Assembly: GCA_947498065.1 (NCBI GenBank)
Contig: CANMIS010000005.1
Location: 124,001-188,000 of the forward strand
Length of the DNA stretch: 64,000 bases
Direction of reading: 5' to 3'
Source: an uncultured Erythrobacter sp.
GTDB lineage: Bacteria > Pseudomonadota > Alphaproteobacteria > Sphingomonadales > Sphingomonadaceae
Shown one piece after another: positions 1-7,374 of this stretch (the first letter of the stretch is position 1; each line of letters starts with the position of its first letter). The notes under the pieces are model-generated. The model saw only the letters and a program-made list of their open reading frames with translations, searched no databases and had not been told where the DNA came from. The translations under genes and the position numbers were made by a program.

Positions 1-39
1 GCGAATTCTGACCGCGCTTGGGGTCAGTGGAGAATTGCC

Positions 40-315
40 ATGACAAAGCTGAAATTGCCAAATGTGTGCAACCGCGCCGCGACGGAGATCGTCCGCGATG
101 ATCTGATCGAAGCGCTCGGTTCTGAGACGATCGACGGCCCCTATCCGGTGGATGCCAGCGAGGTTGAACAGATGAGCCATGCCGCACTGCAATTGCTGGT
201 CTCAGCAGCCAAAACTGGCCCCGGTGTACAGATCGACCCTGCCTCAGACGCGTTTCGAGACGCGGTGAAACTGGCTGGACTCGAACACGTCTTTTGGGAG
301 GCGAGCGAGACATGA
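40..315 (+). CDS. STAS-domain protein heading the chemotaxis operon
   Basis: A 91-residue protein that looks like a lone STAS domain (anti-sigma-factor-antagonist fold), a module that usually binds a partner protein and may be switched by phosphorylation of a conserved Ser/Thr. The stretch VEQMSHAALQLL (about residues 41-52) sits where STAS proteins carry that residue, making the Ser of QMSHA the candidate. A GGAGAA ribosome site lies just before the ATG. Its stop overlaps the cheA start (ATGA). STAS proteins often head alphaproteobacterial che operons, so a role in the signalling complex is inferred. A TGA at 9-11 may end an upstream gene, but only 11 bases are visible. Confidence 0.75.
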   Translation: MTKLKLPNVCNRAATEIVRDDLIEALGSETIDGPYPVDASEVEQMSHAALQLLVSAAKTGPGVQIDPASDAFRDAVKLAGLEHVFWEASET

Positions 316-2549
316 ACCTCGATGATATCCAAAATGTCTTCTTCGTCGAATGCGAGGAATCGCTGGAGGCGGCCGAAGCCGGTCTTGAGACCTGCAAAGC
401 CGGCGAGCACGACACGGAAACGATCAATGCGATCTTTCGCGGCGTGCATTCGATTAAGGGCGGCGCAGGGGCCTTTGGCCACGCTCCACTGCAGGCTTTC
501 ACCCATTGCTTTGAGACATTACTCGCCGATGTGCGCGAAGATGCGGTTGAGCTCACCCCAGAGCTGGTCGACCTGTTGCTGCACGCGCTCGATTGTTTGC
601 GTGACCATGTCGATGCGGCGCGCGAAGGCCGCGATCCGCCCAATGATGCGGATCTGATCAAGCAGCTGACCGAGGCGCAGGCCGCCAATGGCGGTGCTGC
701 AGGCACGGAGGGCGATGCTGAGGAATCGGACGAACCTACGGCGACTGCTGAGCAAGGGCCTGACAGCAGCGATGACGGGCTCGATCTAGATGCGCTGCTC
801 GACGATTTGGATGCGGACGCTGGCGACGGGGAAAGCGGAGACGCTGCTCAAGCGGACGCGGCGCTACCGATCTGTGTGCATCTGCGCCCGCATGCGCCGT
901 CCATGATCAATGGCGGCGATCCGCTGCTGTGGCTGCGTGAGCTTGAACTGCTCGGCGGCAAGGTCGCGAAATGTGACACGTCATTCGTGCCGCAGCTCGA
1001 TGATTTTGACCCGGCCACCGGCTATCTCGGTTGGAGTTTTGAAGTGCCAGTCGAGGCGGGTGAAGAGGCTGTCACGGACATTTTCGACTTTGCAGGCGAT
1101 GGTTGCTCTCTGGTTATTGGAGAAGGCGAGGCCATTCCTGAGCCGCAACTGGGCGAGGGGCAAAGTGACGCGACTGAACAGTCGGACGCCAGCGCGAAGC
1201 AGGCGGACACCGATGGCGAGGCAGAAGAGCCGAGCGAAACCGATGCAAAAGCAGAGGACACAGACAAAGTGGATGCCCCTGCCAAATCGGCACAAACGCC
1301 GGTGGCAAAGCAAGCGGCCCCGGCCAATCAGGCCGCGCGGCAATCGCGCGAAGGGCAATCGATCCGCATTGATCTGGCTAAGCTTGACCGCCTGATCGAC
1401 GGCGTCAGCGAGCTGGTCATTGCGCAGGCGATGCTGGCTCAACGCCTCAGCGCGGATGACGTGACGCATTGCGAAGAGCTGACCATGCTCGATGGCCTGA
1501 TCCGCGATATGCAGGAGCGCGCCATGGCCATTCGCGCGCAGCCAATCGGCACGGTCTTCAACCGCATTCCACGCGTCCTGCGCGAGCTTGCGAACTCCAC
1601 CGGCAAACACGTTAAATTGGAGCTGGTGGGCGAGTCCACAGAGCTCGACAAGACCGTTATCGAAATGCTCAGCGAGCCGATGACGCACTTGATCCGCAAT
1701 GCGGTGGATCACGGGATTGAGTCTGCCGAAGAGCGCCTGGCCGCCGGCAAGTCTGCCGATGGTACGTTGCTGCTTCAGGCGGAGCATCGCGGCGGCCGGA
1801 TTGTCATTCGCATCGAGGACGATGGCAAAGGCATCAACCGCGAGGTCGTGTTCGCCAAGGCGCTGGAAAAAGGCCTTGTGACCGAAGACCAGCAATTGTC
1901 TGACGAGGAAATCGACAACCTTATCTTTGCCCCGGGTTTCTCAACCGCTCAGCAGGTTTCCAATATCTCGGGCCGCGGCGTCGGCATGGATGTGGTGCGC
2001 CAGCATGTGAAGGAGCTGGGCGGACGGATTACGATTGAATCGCAGCCCGGCAAAGGCACAGCCTTCATCCTGGCCCTGCCGCTCACGCTCGCGATTTCCG
2101 ATGGTATGATCGTCCAAGTGGCTGGCCAATCGCTGGTGATCCCGCTGGCGCATGTGGTGGAAAGCCTGCGCCCGACGGCAGATCAAATCAAAGGCATGGG
2201 CACGGACCGGCAAATGCTGAATGTGCGCGAGACCTTCGTGCCGATCATGCCGCTCGCTGGATTTGTCGGCTCGGGCTCTGGCCCGGCTCAGCCGACTGAT
2301 GGCGTGCTGGTGATCGTAGAGACTGAAAACAGCGGGCAAGCCGCACTGCTGGTCGATGAAATCACTGACCAACGTCAGTTTGTCATCAAGAGCCTGGACA
2401 CCCATTATCGCTCGATCGAAGGCGTTGCGGGCGCGACTATTCTCGGCAATGGTCAGGTCGCGCTGATCGTCGATGTTGATCGTTTGGTTCAAGAGGCCGC
2501 ATCATCTTCTGTCATGCCGAACACCCCGGCTGAGGTTGTGGCTGCATGA
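312..2549 (+). CDS. cheA: Chemotaxis histidine kinase CheA
   Basis: CheA autophosphorylates and passes phosphate to CheY and CheB within receptor/CheW arrays. The start at 312 (745 residues) is preferred over 294 because it overlaps the STAS stop (ATGA) and follows GGGAGG. Domains in order: HPt with the phosphorylated His46 in VHSIKGG; an acidic linker (about 120-190); a P2-like block (about 190-285); a second acidic, Ala-rich linker (about 285-345); the dimerisation helices; the HATPase domain with N box LIRNAVDHGIES (about 459), DDGKGIN (about 502) and GRGVGMD (about 553); and a C-terminal CheW-like domain (about 595-735). No essential kinase motif is missing. Confidence 0.97.
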   Translation: MNLDDIQNVFFVECEESLEAAEAGLETCKAGEHDTETINAIFRGVHSIKGGAGAFGHAPLQAFTHCFETLLADVREDAVELTPELVDLLLHALDCLRDHVDAAREGRDPPNDADLIKQLTEAQAANGGAAGTEGDAEESDEPTATAEQGPDSSDDGLDLDALLDDLDADAGDGESGDAAQADAALPICVHLRPHAPSMINGGDPLLWLRELELLGGKVAKCDTSFVPQLDDFDPATGYLGWSFEVPVEAGEEAVTDIFDFAGDGCSLVIGEGEAIPEPQLGEGQSDATEQSDASAKQADTDGEAEEPSETDAKAEDTDKVDAPAKSAQTPVAKQAAPANQAARQSREGQSIRIDLAKLDRLIDGVSELVIAQAMLAQRLSADDVTHCEELTMLDGLIRDMQERAMAIRAQPIGTVFNRIPRVLRELANSTGKHVKLELVGESTELDKTVIEMLSEPMTHLIRNAVDHGIESAEERLAAGKSADGTLLLQAEHRGGRIVIRIEDDGKGINREVVFAKALEKGLVTEDQQLSDEEIDNLIFAPGFSTAQQVSNISGRGVGMDVVRQHVKELGGRITIESQPGKGTAFILALPLTLAISDGMIVQVAGQSLVIPLAHVVESLRPTADQIKGMGTDRQMLNVRETFVPIMPLAGFVGSGSGPAQPTDGVLVIVETENSGQAALLVDEITDQRQFVIKSLDTHYRSIEGVAGATILGNGQVALIVDVDRLVQEAASSSVMPNTPAEVVAA

Positions 2550-3430
2550 GCCTGACGCTCACCCCTTCCAGCGATGCCGGTGAGAGCATTGTTCCTGGCG
2601 TAAGCCCGCAGGTGTTCAGCCGTGCGGACTTTGCCAAGGTTGCTGAATTCACGCATCGCAAGGCGGGTATTGTCTTGTCGGAAGGCAAGATGATGCTGGT
2701 CTATTCGCGGCTCGCGCCTTTGCTGCGCCGCTGCAAATGCACGACCTTTGCCGAATATTTGGCGCTGATCGAACAGGACCAGGCTCAGGCGACAGCGACG
2801 GTTGCCGCGCTCACAACCAATCACACTTACTTCAATCGTGAAGAGCATCACTTTGAGCATTTCGCGGAGCATGTCCGCGGCGACTTGGTGACGAAGGCGC
2901 TGTCGAAACAGCCCGTGCGCATCTGGTCGGCGGGCTGTTCCAGCGGTGAAGAAATCTGGACCCTGATGCTGACATTGCTCGGTCCGGACCGGATCGAAGG
3001 CAAGCAGATCGCCAATAGCAAGCTGGTCGCCTTGGCCAGCGATCTGGCCGACCACGCCGTGCGCGCAGCGGAAGGCGCAACTTACCCGAAAGAAGCGATG
3101 AAAGAGATCGCGCAGCCCCTGATCGACAATTGGTGCAAAACCGATGGGACTACCGTCAAAATCGGTCCTGAAGCGCATGGCCTCGTTCGGTTTCGCCAGC
3201 TCAATTTGCTGGGCGAGTGGCCGATTAAGAACCCGTTTGATGTGATCTTTTGCCGCAATGTGATGATCTATTTTGATCATCCGACAAAGGAGCGTTTGGT
3301 CTGGCGCTTGGCCAACCAACTGCGCCCTGGTGGATACCTTTACATCGGGCATTCCGAGCGCGTTTCTGGACAAGCTGTGGATCTGCTGGAGCCAGCTGGC
3401 CCGACAATCTACAAAAGGAAGGCCGCATGA
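2546..3430 (+). CDS. cheR: Chemoreceptor glutamate methyltransferase CheR
   Basis: CheR transfers methyl groups from S-adenosylmethionine to glutamates of methyl-accepting chemotaxis proteins, giving adaptation together with CheB. The protein has 294 residues, normal for the family. The SAM-binding stretch SAGCSSGEE is at about residue 128 and the CheR signature FCRNVMIYF at about 236. An N-terminal helical domain occupies about residues 20-90. The start overlaps the cheA stop (ATGA) and the end overlaps the cheB start, so translation is probably coupled across all three genes. Confidence 0.96.
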   Translation: MSLTLTPSSDAGESIVPGVSPQVFSRADFAKVAEFTHRKAGIVLSEGKMMLVYSRLAPLLRRCKCTTFAEYLALIEQDQAQATATVAALTTNHTYFNREEHHFEHFAEHVRGDLVTKALSKQPVRIWSAGCSSGEEIWTLMLTLLGPDRIEGKQIANSKLVALASDLADHAVRAAEGATYPKEAMKEIAQPLIDNWCKTDGTTVKIGPEAHGLVRFRQLNLLGEWPIKNPFDVIFCRNVMIYFDHPTKERLVWRLANQLRPGGYLYIGHSERVSGQAVDLLEPAGPTIYKRKAA

Positions 3431-4464
3431 CCATTCGTGTTCTGATCGTGGACGATTCCATGACCATGCGGAAGCTCTTGCAAGAGCGCCTGTCGCATGA
3501 TCCCAGCATTGAAGTTGTCGGCAATGCGTGCGACGCCGCTGAGGCGCGGGCGCTGATGAAAACGCTCAATCCTGATGTGGTCACGCTCGATATCGAGATG
3601 CCCGGCATGGATGGCTTGTCGTTCCTCAAAAAGATCATGGAACTGCGCCCTACCCCGGTCATCATCGTGTCTGGATCGACGCAGGAAGGCAATTCCACCA
3701 CAGCCCAGGCGATGGCTCTGGGCGCGGTCGGGTGTTACGCCAAATCCGACGGTGTTGGCGGATTGCCGTTCAATGATGATGGCCGGCTGTGCGCTCTAGT
3801 GCATGAGGCCTCTCAGGTAAAATACAGCAAGCCAAAGCCTGCGCCCGCGTCCGCAGCGCCGCGCGAAAGAAGCCCGGCTGGGGCGAAGCCCAAATTGATC
3901 ACGATTGGCTCTTCGACTGGCGGCATTGAGGCGCTGCGCACCGCGCTTTCCGGCTTTACCAAAACGTGTCCGCCAACCTTGGTGGTTCAGCACATCAATG
4001 CCCGGTTTGCACCCGCGATTGCGCAAACGCTTGATGCGGTGTGCGAGGCAAAGGTCATTATGGCAGAGCACGATACGCCGCTCAAGGAAGGGCATGTCTA
4101 TTTCGCCCCCGGCGGCGACAAGCACATGACCGTGGCGGGCCGTAATCTCAACAACCTGCGCTGTGTCTTGCGGCCCGGCGATCCGGTTTCCGGCCATATC
4201 CCAAGCGTCGATACTCTGTTCTCGTCTGCCGCCAGAATTGCCGGCGCCCGCGCGCTGGGCGTCTTGCTCACCGGCATGGGCGAGGACGGGGCAAAGGGCC
4301 TGCTGAAGATGGCAGAGGCGGGTGCTGATACAATTGCGCAGGACGAGGCCTCTTGCGTTGTATTCGGCATGCCGCGAGCGGCGATCAAGCTGGGCGCGGC
4401 GAAATCGGTGCTGCCGCTTGACGAGATCGCCAGCCACCTCACCACTTGGAGGCAATTTGCATGA
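3427..4464 (+). CDS. cheB: Chemotaxis response regulator methylesterase CheB
   Basis: CheB removes methyl groups from, and deamidates, chemoreceptors; phosphorylation by CheA activates it. The receiver domain (about 1-125) has the phospho-acceptor Asp55 in TLDIEMPGMDG. A linker rich in Pro, Ala and Lys follows (about 130-155). The methylesterase domain has the catalytic triad Ser162 (GSSTGG), His189 (VVQHI) and Asp287 (GMGEDG). At 345 residues it is full length. It overlaps cheR and cheD by four bases each. Confidence 0.96.
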   Translation: MTIRVLIVDDSMTMRKLLQERLSHDPSIEVVGNACDAAEARALMKTLNPDVVTLDIEMPGMDGLSFLKKIMELRPTPVIIVSGSTQEGNSTTAQAMALGAVGCYAKSDGVGGLPFNDDGRLCALVHEASQVKYSKPKPAPASAAPRERSPAGAKPKLITIGSSTGGIEALRTALSGFTKTCPPTLVVQHINARFAPAIAQTLDAVCEAKVIMAEHDTPLKEGHVYFAPGGDKHMTVAGRNLNNLRCVLRPGDPVSGHIPSVDTLFSSAARIAGARALGVLLTGMGEDGAKGLLKMAEAGADTIAQDEASCVVFGMPRAAIKLGAAKSVLPLDEIASHLTTWRQFA

Positions 4465-5030
4465 CCTCCGTTCTCGCCAAATCGGATTGCTCCGCCAATC
4501 TGCCGCGCAAGATCACCGTGATGCAGGGTGATGCCTGCGCCAGCGCTGATCCAGCGGTTGAATACACCACGATCCTGGGCAGCTGCGTTGCCACAGCCTT
4601 GTTTGATCCGGTCGCCAAGATCGGCGGGCTCAATCACTTTCTGCTGGCAGAGCCGGCGGGCGGTCAAAGCGGCGCGGAGGTCGACGAGCATTTTGGCGTC
4701 TATCTGATGGAGCTGTTGATCAATGAAATGCTTGCCCTAGGCGCGAAAAAGTCGCGGCTTAAGGCGCGCCTTTATGGCGGAGCGAACATGCATGCCCGGC
4801 TGAAACGCATTGGGTCGGACAATGCCGCCTTTGCCCGCGCATTCCTGGCCCGCGAGGGGATCGCTTTGGTCCACCAAGATCTTGAGGGCCAAAACGCGCG
4901 GCGGATCAATTTCAAACCGGCCTCTGGCCAGGTCCGCTGCACCACAACAGGAGCCGCAGCGGCGCCGCCAATTGCCCCGGTTACCCAAACGCAGTCCCGC
5001 GAAGCGCGCGGCGATGTCGAACTCTTTTAA
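4461..5030 (+). CDS. cheD: Chemoreceptor glutamine deamidase CheD
   Basis: CheD deamidates specific glutamines of chemoreceptors and in some species interacts with CheC/CheY. The family's catalytic pair is visible: Cys42 in LGSCVATALF and His59 in GGLNHFLL. The start at 4461 overlaps the cheB stop (ATGA) and is preceded by TTGGAGG, which decides it over the in-frame ATG at 4446. The protein is 189 residues. The C-terminal 30 residues or so are Ala/Pro/Arg-rich and look disordered. Confidence 0.94.
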   Translation: MTSVLAKSDCSANLPRKITVMQGDACASADPAVEYTTILGSCVATALFDPVAKIGGLNHFLLAEPAGGQSGAEVDEHFGVYLMELLINEMLALGAKKSRLKARLYGGANMHARLKRIGSDNAAFARAFLAREGIALVHQDLEGQNARRINFKPASGQVRCTTTGAAAAPPIAPVTQTQSREARGDVELF

Positions 5031-5051
5031 ACGGTTGGAAAGGAACCGGCC

Positions 5052-5423
5052 ATGAGCCGAAACATTCGCATACTTACAGTCGATGATAGCCCCAGCATGC
5101 GCGCCTTGCTGCGCCATTCTCTTACCGAACAAGGCTTTGAAGTGGAACAGGCCGAGGATGGCGAGATTGCGCTGTCGTGGCTGGCGTCCAACGAGGTCGA
5201 TCTGGTGATCACCGACATCAACATGCCTAACCTTGATGGGTTTGGCTTGATCGAGGAGCTGCGCTCCAGCGCCCGCCATGCAGAGCGGCCCATACTGGTG
5301 CTGAGCACTGAAAGTTCGACCGAAAAGAAGCAGCGCGCGCGCAATGCCGGGGCGACCGGTTGGATCGTGAAACCGTTTGACGCTGAAAAACTGGCGGTCG
5401 CCGTCCGCCGCGTAATCCACTGA
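5052..5423 (+). CDS. cheY: Single-domain response regulator, CheY type
   Basis: A 123-residue receiver domain with no output domain, the form used by CheY to signal to the flagellar motor switch. Phospho-acceptor Asp55 lies in VITDINMPNLDG, the acidic pocket is the DD of TVDDSP, the switch Thr/Ser lies in LSTES and the conserved Lys107 in VKPF. An AAGGA ribosome site precedes the ATG. It sits between cheD and cheW, so the CheA in this operon is its probable phosphodonor. Other CheY homologues outside the window could share the motor function. Confidence 0.93.
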   Translation: MSRNIRILTVDDSPSMRALLRHSLTEQGFEVEQAEDGEIALSWLASNEVDLVITDINMPNLDGFGLIEELRSSARHAERPILVLSTESSTEKKQRARNAGATGWIVKPFDAEKLAVAVRRVIH

Positions 5424-5445
5424 GCTAAGAGAAAGAGAAAAACGA

Positions 5446-5886
5446 ATGCAACGCGAACTCATCACTTTCGAAGTCGCAGGCCAATTGTTTGGTCTCGACA
5501 TTATGGCGATCCTGGAAATCCGTGCGTGGTCGCCGGTTACGCTGCTGCCGCAGGTGCCGGATTATGTCTCTGGCGTGGTGAACCTGCGCGGCACAGTGGT
5601 GCCGGTGCTGGACCTGTCCGTGCGGCTCGGCTGGGAGGCGACCGAGGCGACCTCTCGCAATCCGATCATTGTCAGCGATTGGGACGGGCAAGCGCGCGGT
5701 CTGATCGTCGACAGCGTGAATGACATCGTCTCATTCGATGCCGACAGCCTGCAAAAGCCGGATGCGATTGCCAATGACAAGGTCGCTGGCTTTATCGAAG
5801 GGCTCGCGCCGATTGGCGACAATATGGTGATGATCCTCAACCTCGCAAAACTGATGAACGATGAAGAGCTCTCGCTGGCAGCATGA
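5446..5886 (+). CDS. cheW: Chemotaxis coupling protein CheW
   Basis: CheW links chemoreceptors to the CheA regulatory domain. The 146-residue protein starts with the usual ITFEVAGQLFGLDI strand and contains the conserved VSGVVNLRGTVVPVLDL segment (about 43-59) that marks the family. It is a single CheW domain with no extension. An AGAGAAAGAG purine stretch precedes the ATG. The stop overlaps the next small gene (ATGA), so that gene is likely co-translated. Confidence 0.95.
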   Translation: MQRELITFEVAGQLFGLDIMAILEIRAWSPVTLLPQVPDYVSGVVNLRGTVVPVLDLSVRLGWEATEATSRNPIIVSDWDGQARGLIVDSVNDIVSFDADSLQKPDAIANDKVAGFIEGLAPIGDNMVMILNLAKLMNDEELSLAA

Positions 5887-6161
5887 CAAAACAAGTGATC
5901 CCTTCAGAGCTGCTCGGCAATATATCGGGCGAGCTCATTCAGCTGGCCGAGATTGTCGAAGGCCTCGGCGAGGCATTGTGCGGCGACGAACAGGTGCTCT
6001 CCAACCATTTGTCGCAATTGCAATCGGTCGATCTGGTGTCGCAGTCGCTGCGTTGTCAGGCGGGCCTGCTGGCGTCGGACAATGCCATTGCGGATATCGA
6101 AAAGGTCAGCCTGCAAGATTTGCAGGACCGCTTATCCAAGGGGCTTGAGTGCCTTAGATAG
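5883..6161 (+). CDS. Small uncharacterised protein at the end of the che operon
   Basis: A 92-residue soluble protein with no signal peptide or membrane segment; I do not recognise its family. It is predicted to be almost entirely helical and ends with SLQDLQDRLSKG. The middle part QSVDLVSQSL resembles amphipathic helices of CheZ-like or four-helix phosphatase proteins, but this is only an impression. ATGA overlap with cheW and its place as last gene of the operon point to a chemotaxis role. It could act on CheY or the kinase complex; no catalytic motif supports a specific activity. Confidence 0.7.
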   Translation: MTKQVIPSELLGNISGELIQLAEIVEGLGEALCGDEQVLSNHLSQLQSVDLVSQSLRCQAGLLASDNAIADIEKVSLQDLQDRLSKGLECLR

Positions 6162-6206
6162 CGCACATTCTTTGACATCTGCCGATGGGCGCGCAAATGG
6201 GCAGGG

Positions 6207-7328
6207 ATGACTGCGCGCGCGCCCTTTGAGATTCTGCTGATTGGCGGCGGACATGCGCATCTTGCGGTCCTGGCGGACTGGATCCGTGGCGGTCTGCCAG
6301 CAAAGCGCGCGGCGGTCCTGACCCCTTCGCGGTTCTTGCGATATTCAGGCACCGTGCCCGGATGGATCGCTGGCGAATATGCGCCAGAGGACGGTTTGGT
6401 CGATGTCGAAGCTTTGGCGAAGCGCGCGGGCGCTGAATTCATAACCGATCGCTGCATCGCTATCGATCCAGAGGCACGCTCTGTCATGACGATGAGCAGC
6501 GGGCTGATCGCGTTTGAAACATGCTCAATCGACACTGGCGGGGTCGGCAGAGCCGCGCGTATCCTCGGCGATGATTCGCGCATTGCCGATGTCCGTCCGA
6601 TTGGTGCCTTTGCGGAGCGCGTGCGCGACTGGAGCCAATCGGCAGACGCTCGGCGCGTTGCCGTGATCGGCGGCGGGGCAGGAGGGACCGAGCTTGCCTT
6701 TGGCCTGCGCAATATGCGTAGCGGAAACTCGAAACCCGAAGTTACTCTTGTCACCGGAGCCGATGGCTTGCTGCCCGGTTTCGGAGCGAAAGCGCGCCGC
6801 CTCGTCCAATCTGAGCTGGCCGCCCAAGATATCAAAATTGCAACAGAAGACGCCCGCATCGAAGGCGGCCAATTGCTCGCCGGTTCGCATTCCCTGGAGC
6901 CCGCCGATCTCATCATCGCCGCCATCGGCAGCGGCGCGCCCAATTGGCCCGCAGCAGGAGGCCTGGCAACCGACACGCAAGGCTTTATCGCGGTCGATGC
7001 GCAGCAGCGCAGCCTTTCCCACCCGCACATCTTTGCCGCCGGAGACGTCGCCAGCCGCCAAGACCGGCATGTCCCGCGATCCGGCGTCCATGCGGTCCAC
7101 ACCGGCCCCGTGCTCGCGGCCAACATTCGCGCCGCTGCAAGCGGCCTAGAACCCAGCCGCACCTACCATCCGCGCCCGGCCAGCCTTTACTTGATATCCA
7201 CCGGCAATGGCTCGGCTATCGCGGTCTATGGAGGGCTGGCGGCAAGCGGGGGCTGGGCGGCAAAACTCAAACGCTGGATCGACAAACGCTGGCTCGCCTC
7301 CTACGCGGGGCTGGCGGGCAAACAGTAA
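6207..7328 (+). CDS. FAD-dependent pyridine nucleotide-disulphide oxidoreductase family protein
   Basis: A 373-residue two-dinucleotide-fold flavoprotein. The N-terminal FAD fold has GGGHAHL (about 12-18), typical of the subfamily often found fused or adjacent to selenophosphate synthase (SelD) and related to type II NADH dehydrogenases. A second Rossmann motif, VIGGGAGGTELAFGL, lies near residue 153. The FAD-closing motif HIFAAGDVASR is near 274. No redox-active CxxC or CxxxxC pair and no selD neighbour are seen, so the electron acceptor is unknown. The ribosome site (GGGCAGGG) is very close to the ATG. Confidence 0.8.
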   Translation: MTARAPFEILLIGGGHAHLAVLADWIRGGLPAKRAAVLTPSRFLRYSGTVPGWIAGEYAPEDGLVDVEALAKRAGAEFITDRCIAIDPEARSVMTMSSGLIAFETCSIDTGGVGRAARILGDDSRIADVRPIGAFAERVRDWSQSADARRVAVIGGGAGGTELAFGLRNMRSGNSKPEVTLVTGADGLLPGFGAKARRLVQSELAAQDIKIATEDARIEGGQLLAGSHSLEPADLIIAAIGSGAPNWPAAGGLATDTQGFIAVDAQQRSLSHPHIFAAGDVASRQDRHVPRSGVHAVHTGPVLAANIRAAASGLEPSRTYHPRPASLYLISTGNGSAIAVYGGLAASGGWAAKLKRWIDKRWLASYAGLAGKQ

Positions 7329-7374
7329 CCGCTTAGCCTGCCCAAGCGAACTAAGGGTCAGCACAGGGAATCCC

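Noticed and set aside
6172..6200. TTGACA at 6172 as a promoter for the FAD oxidoreductase
   Set aside because: The -35 match is perfect, but the position 17 bases later (AAATGG) is a poor -10 element, so the call is not supportable.
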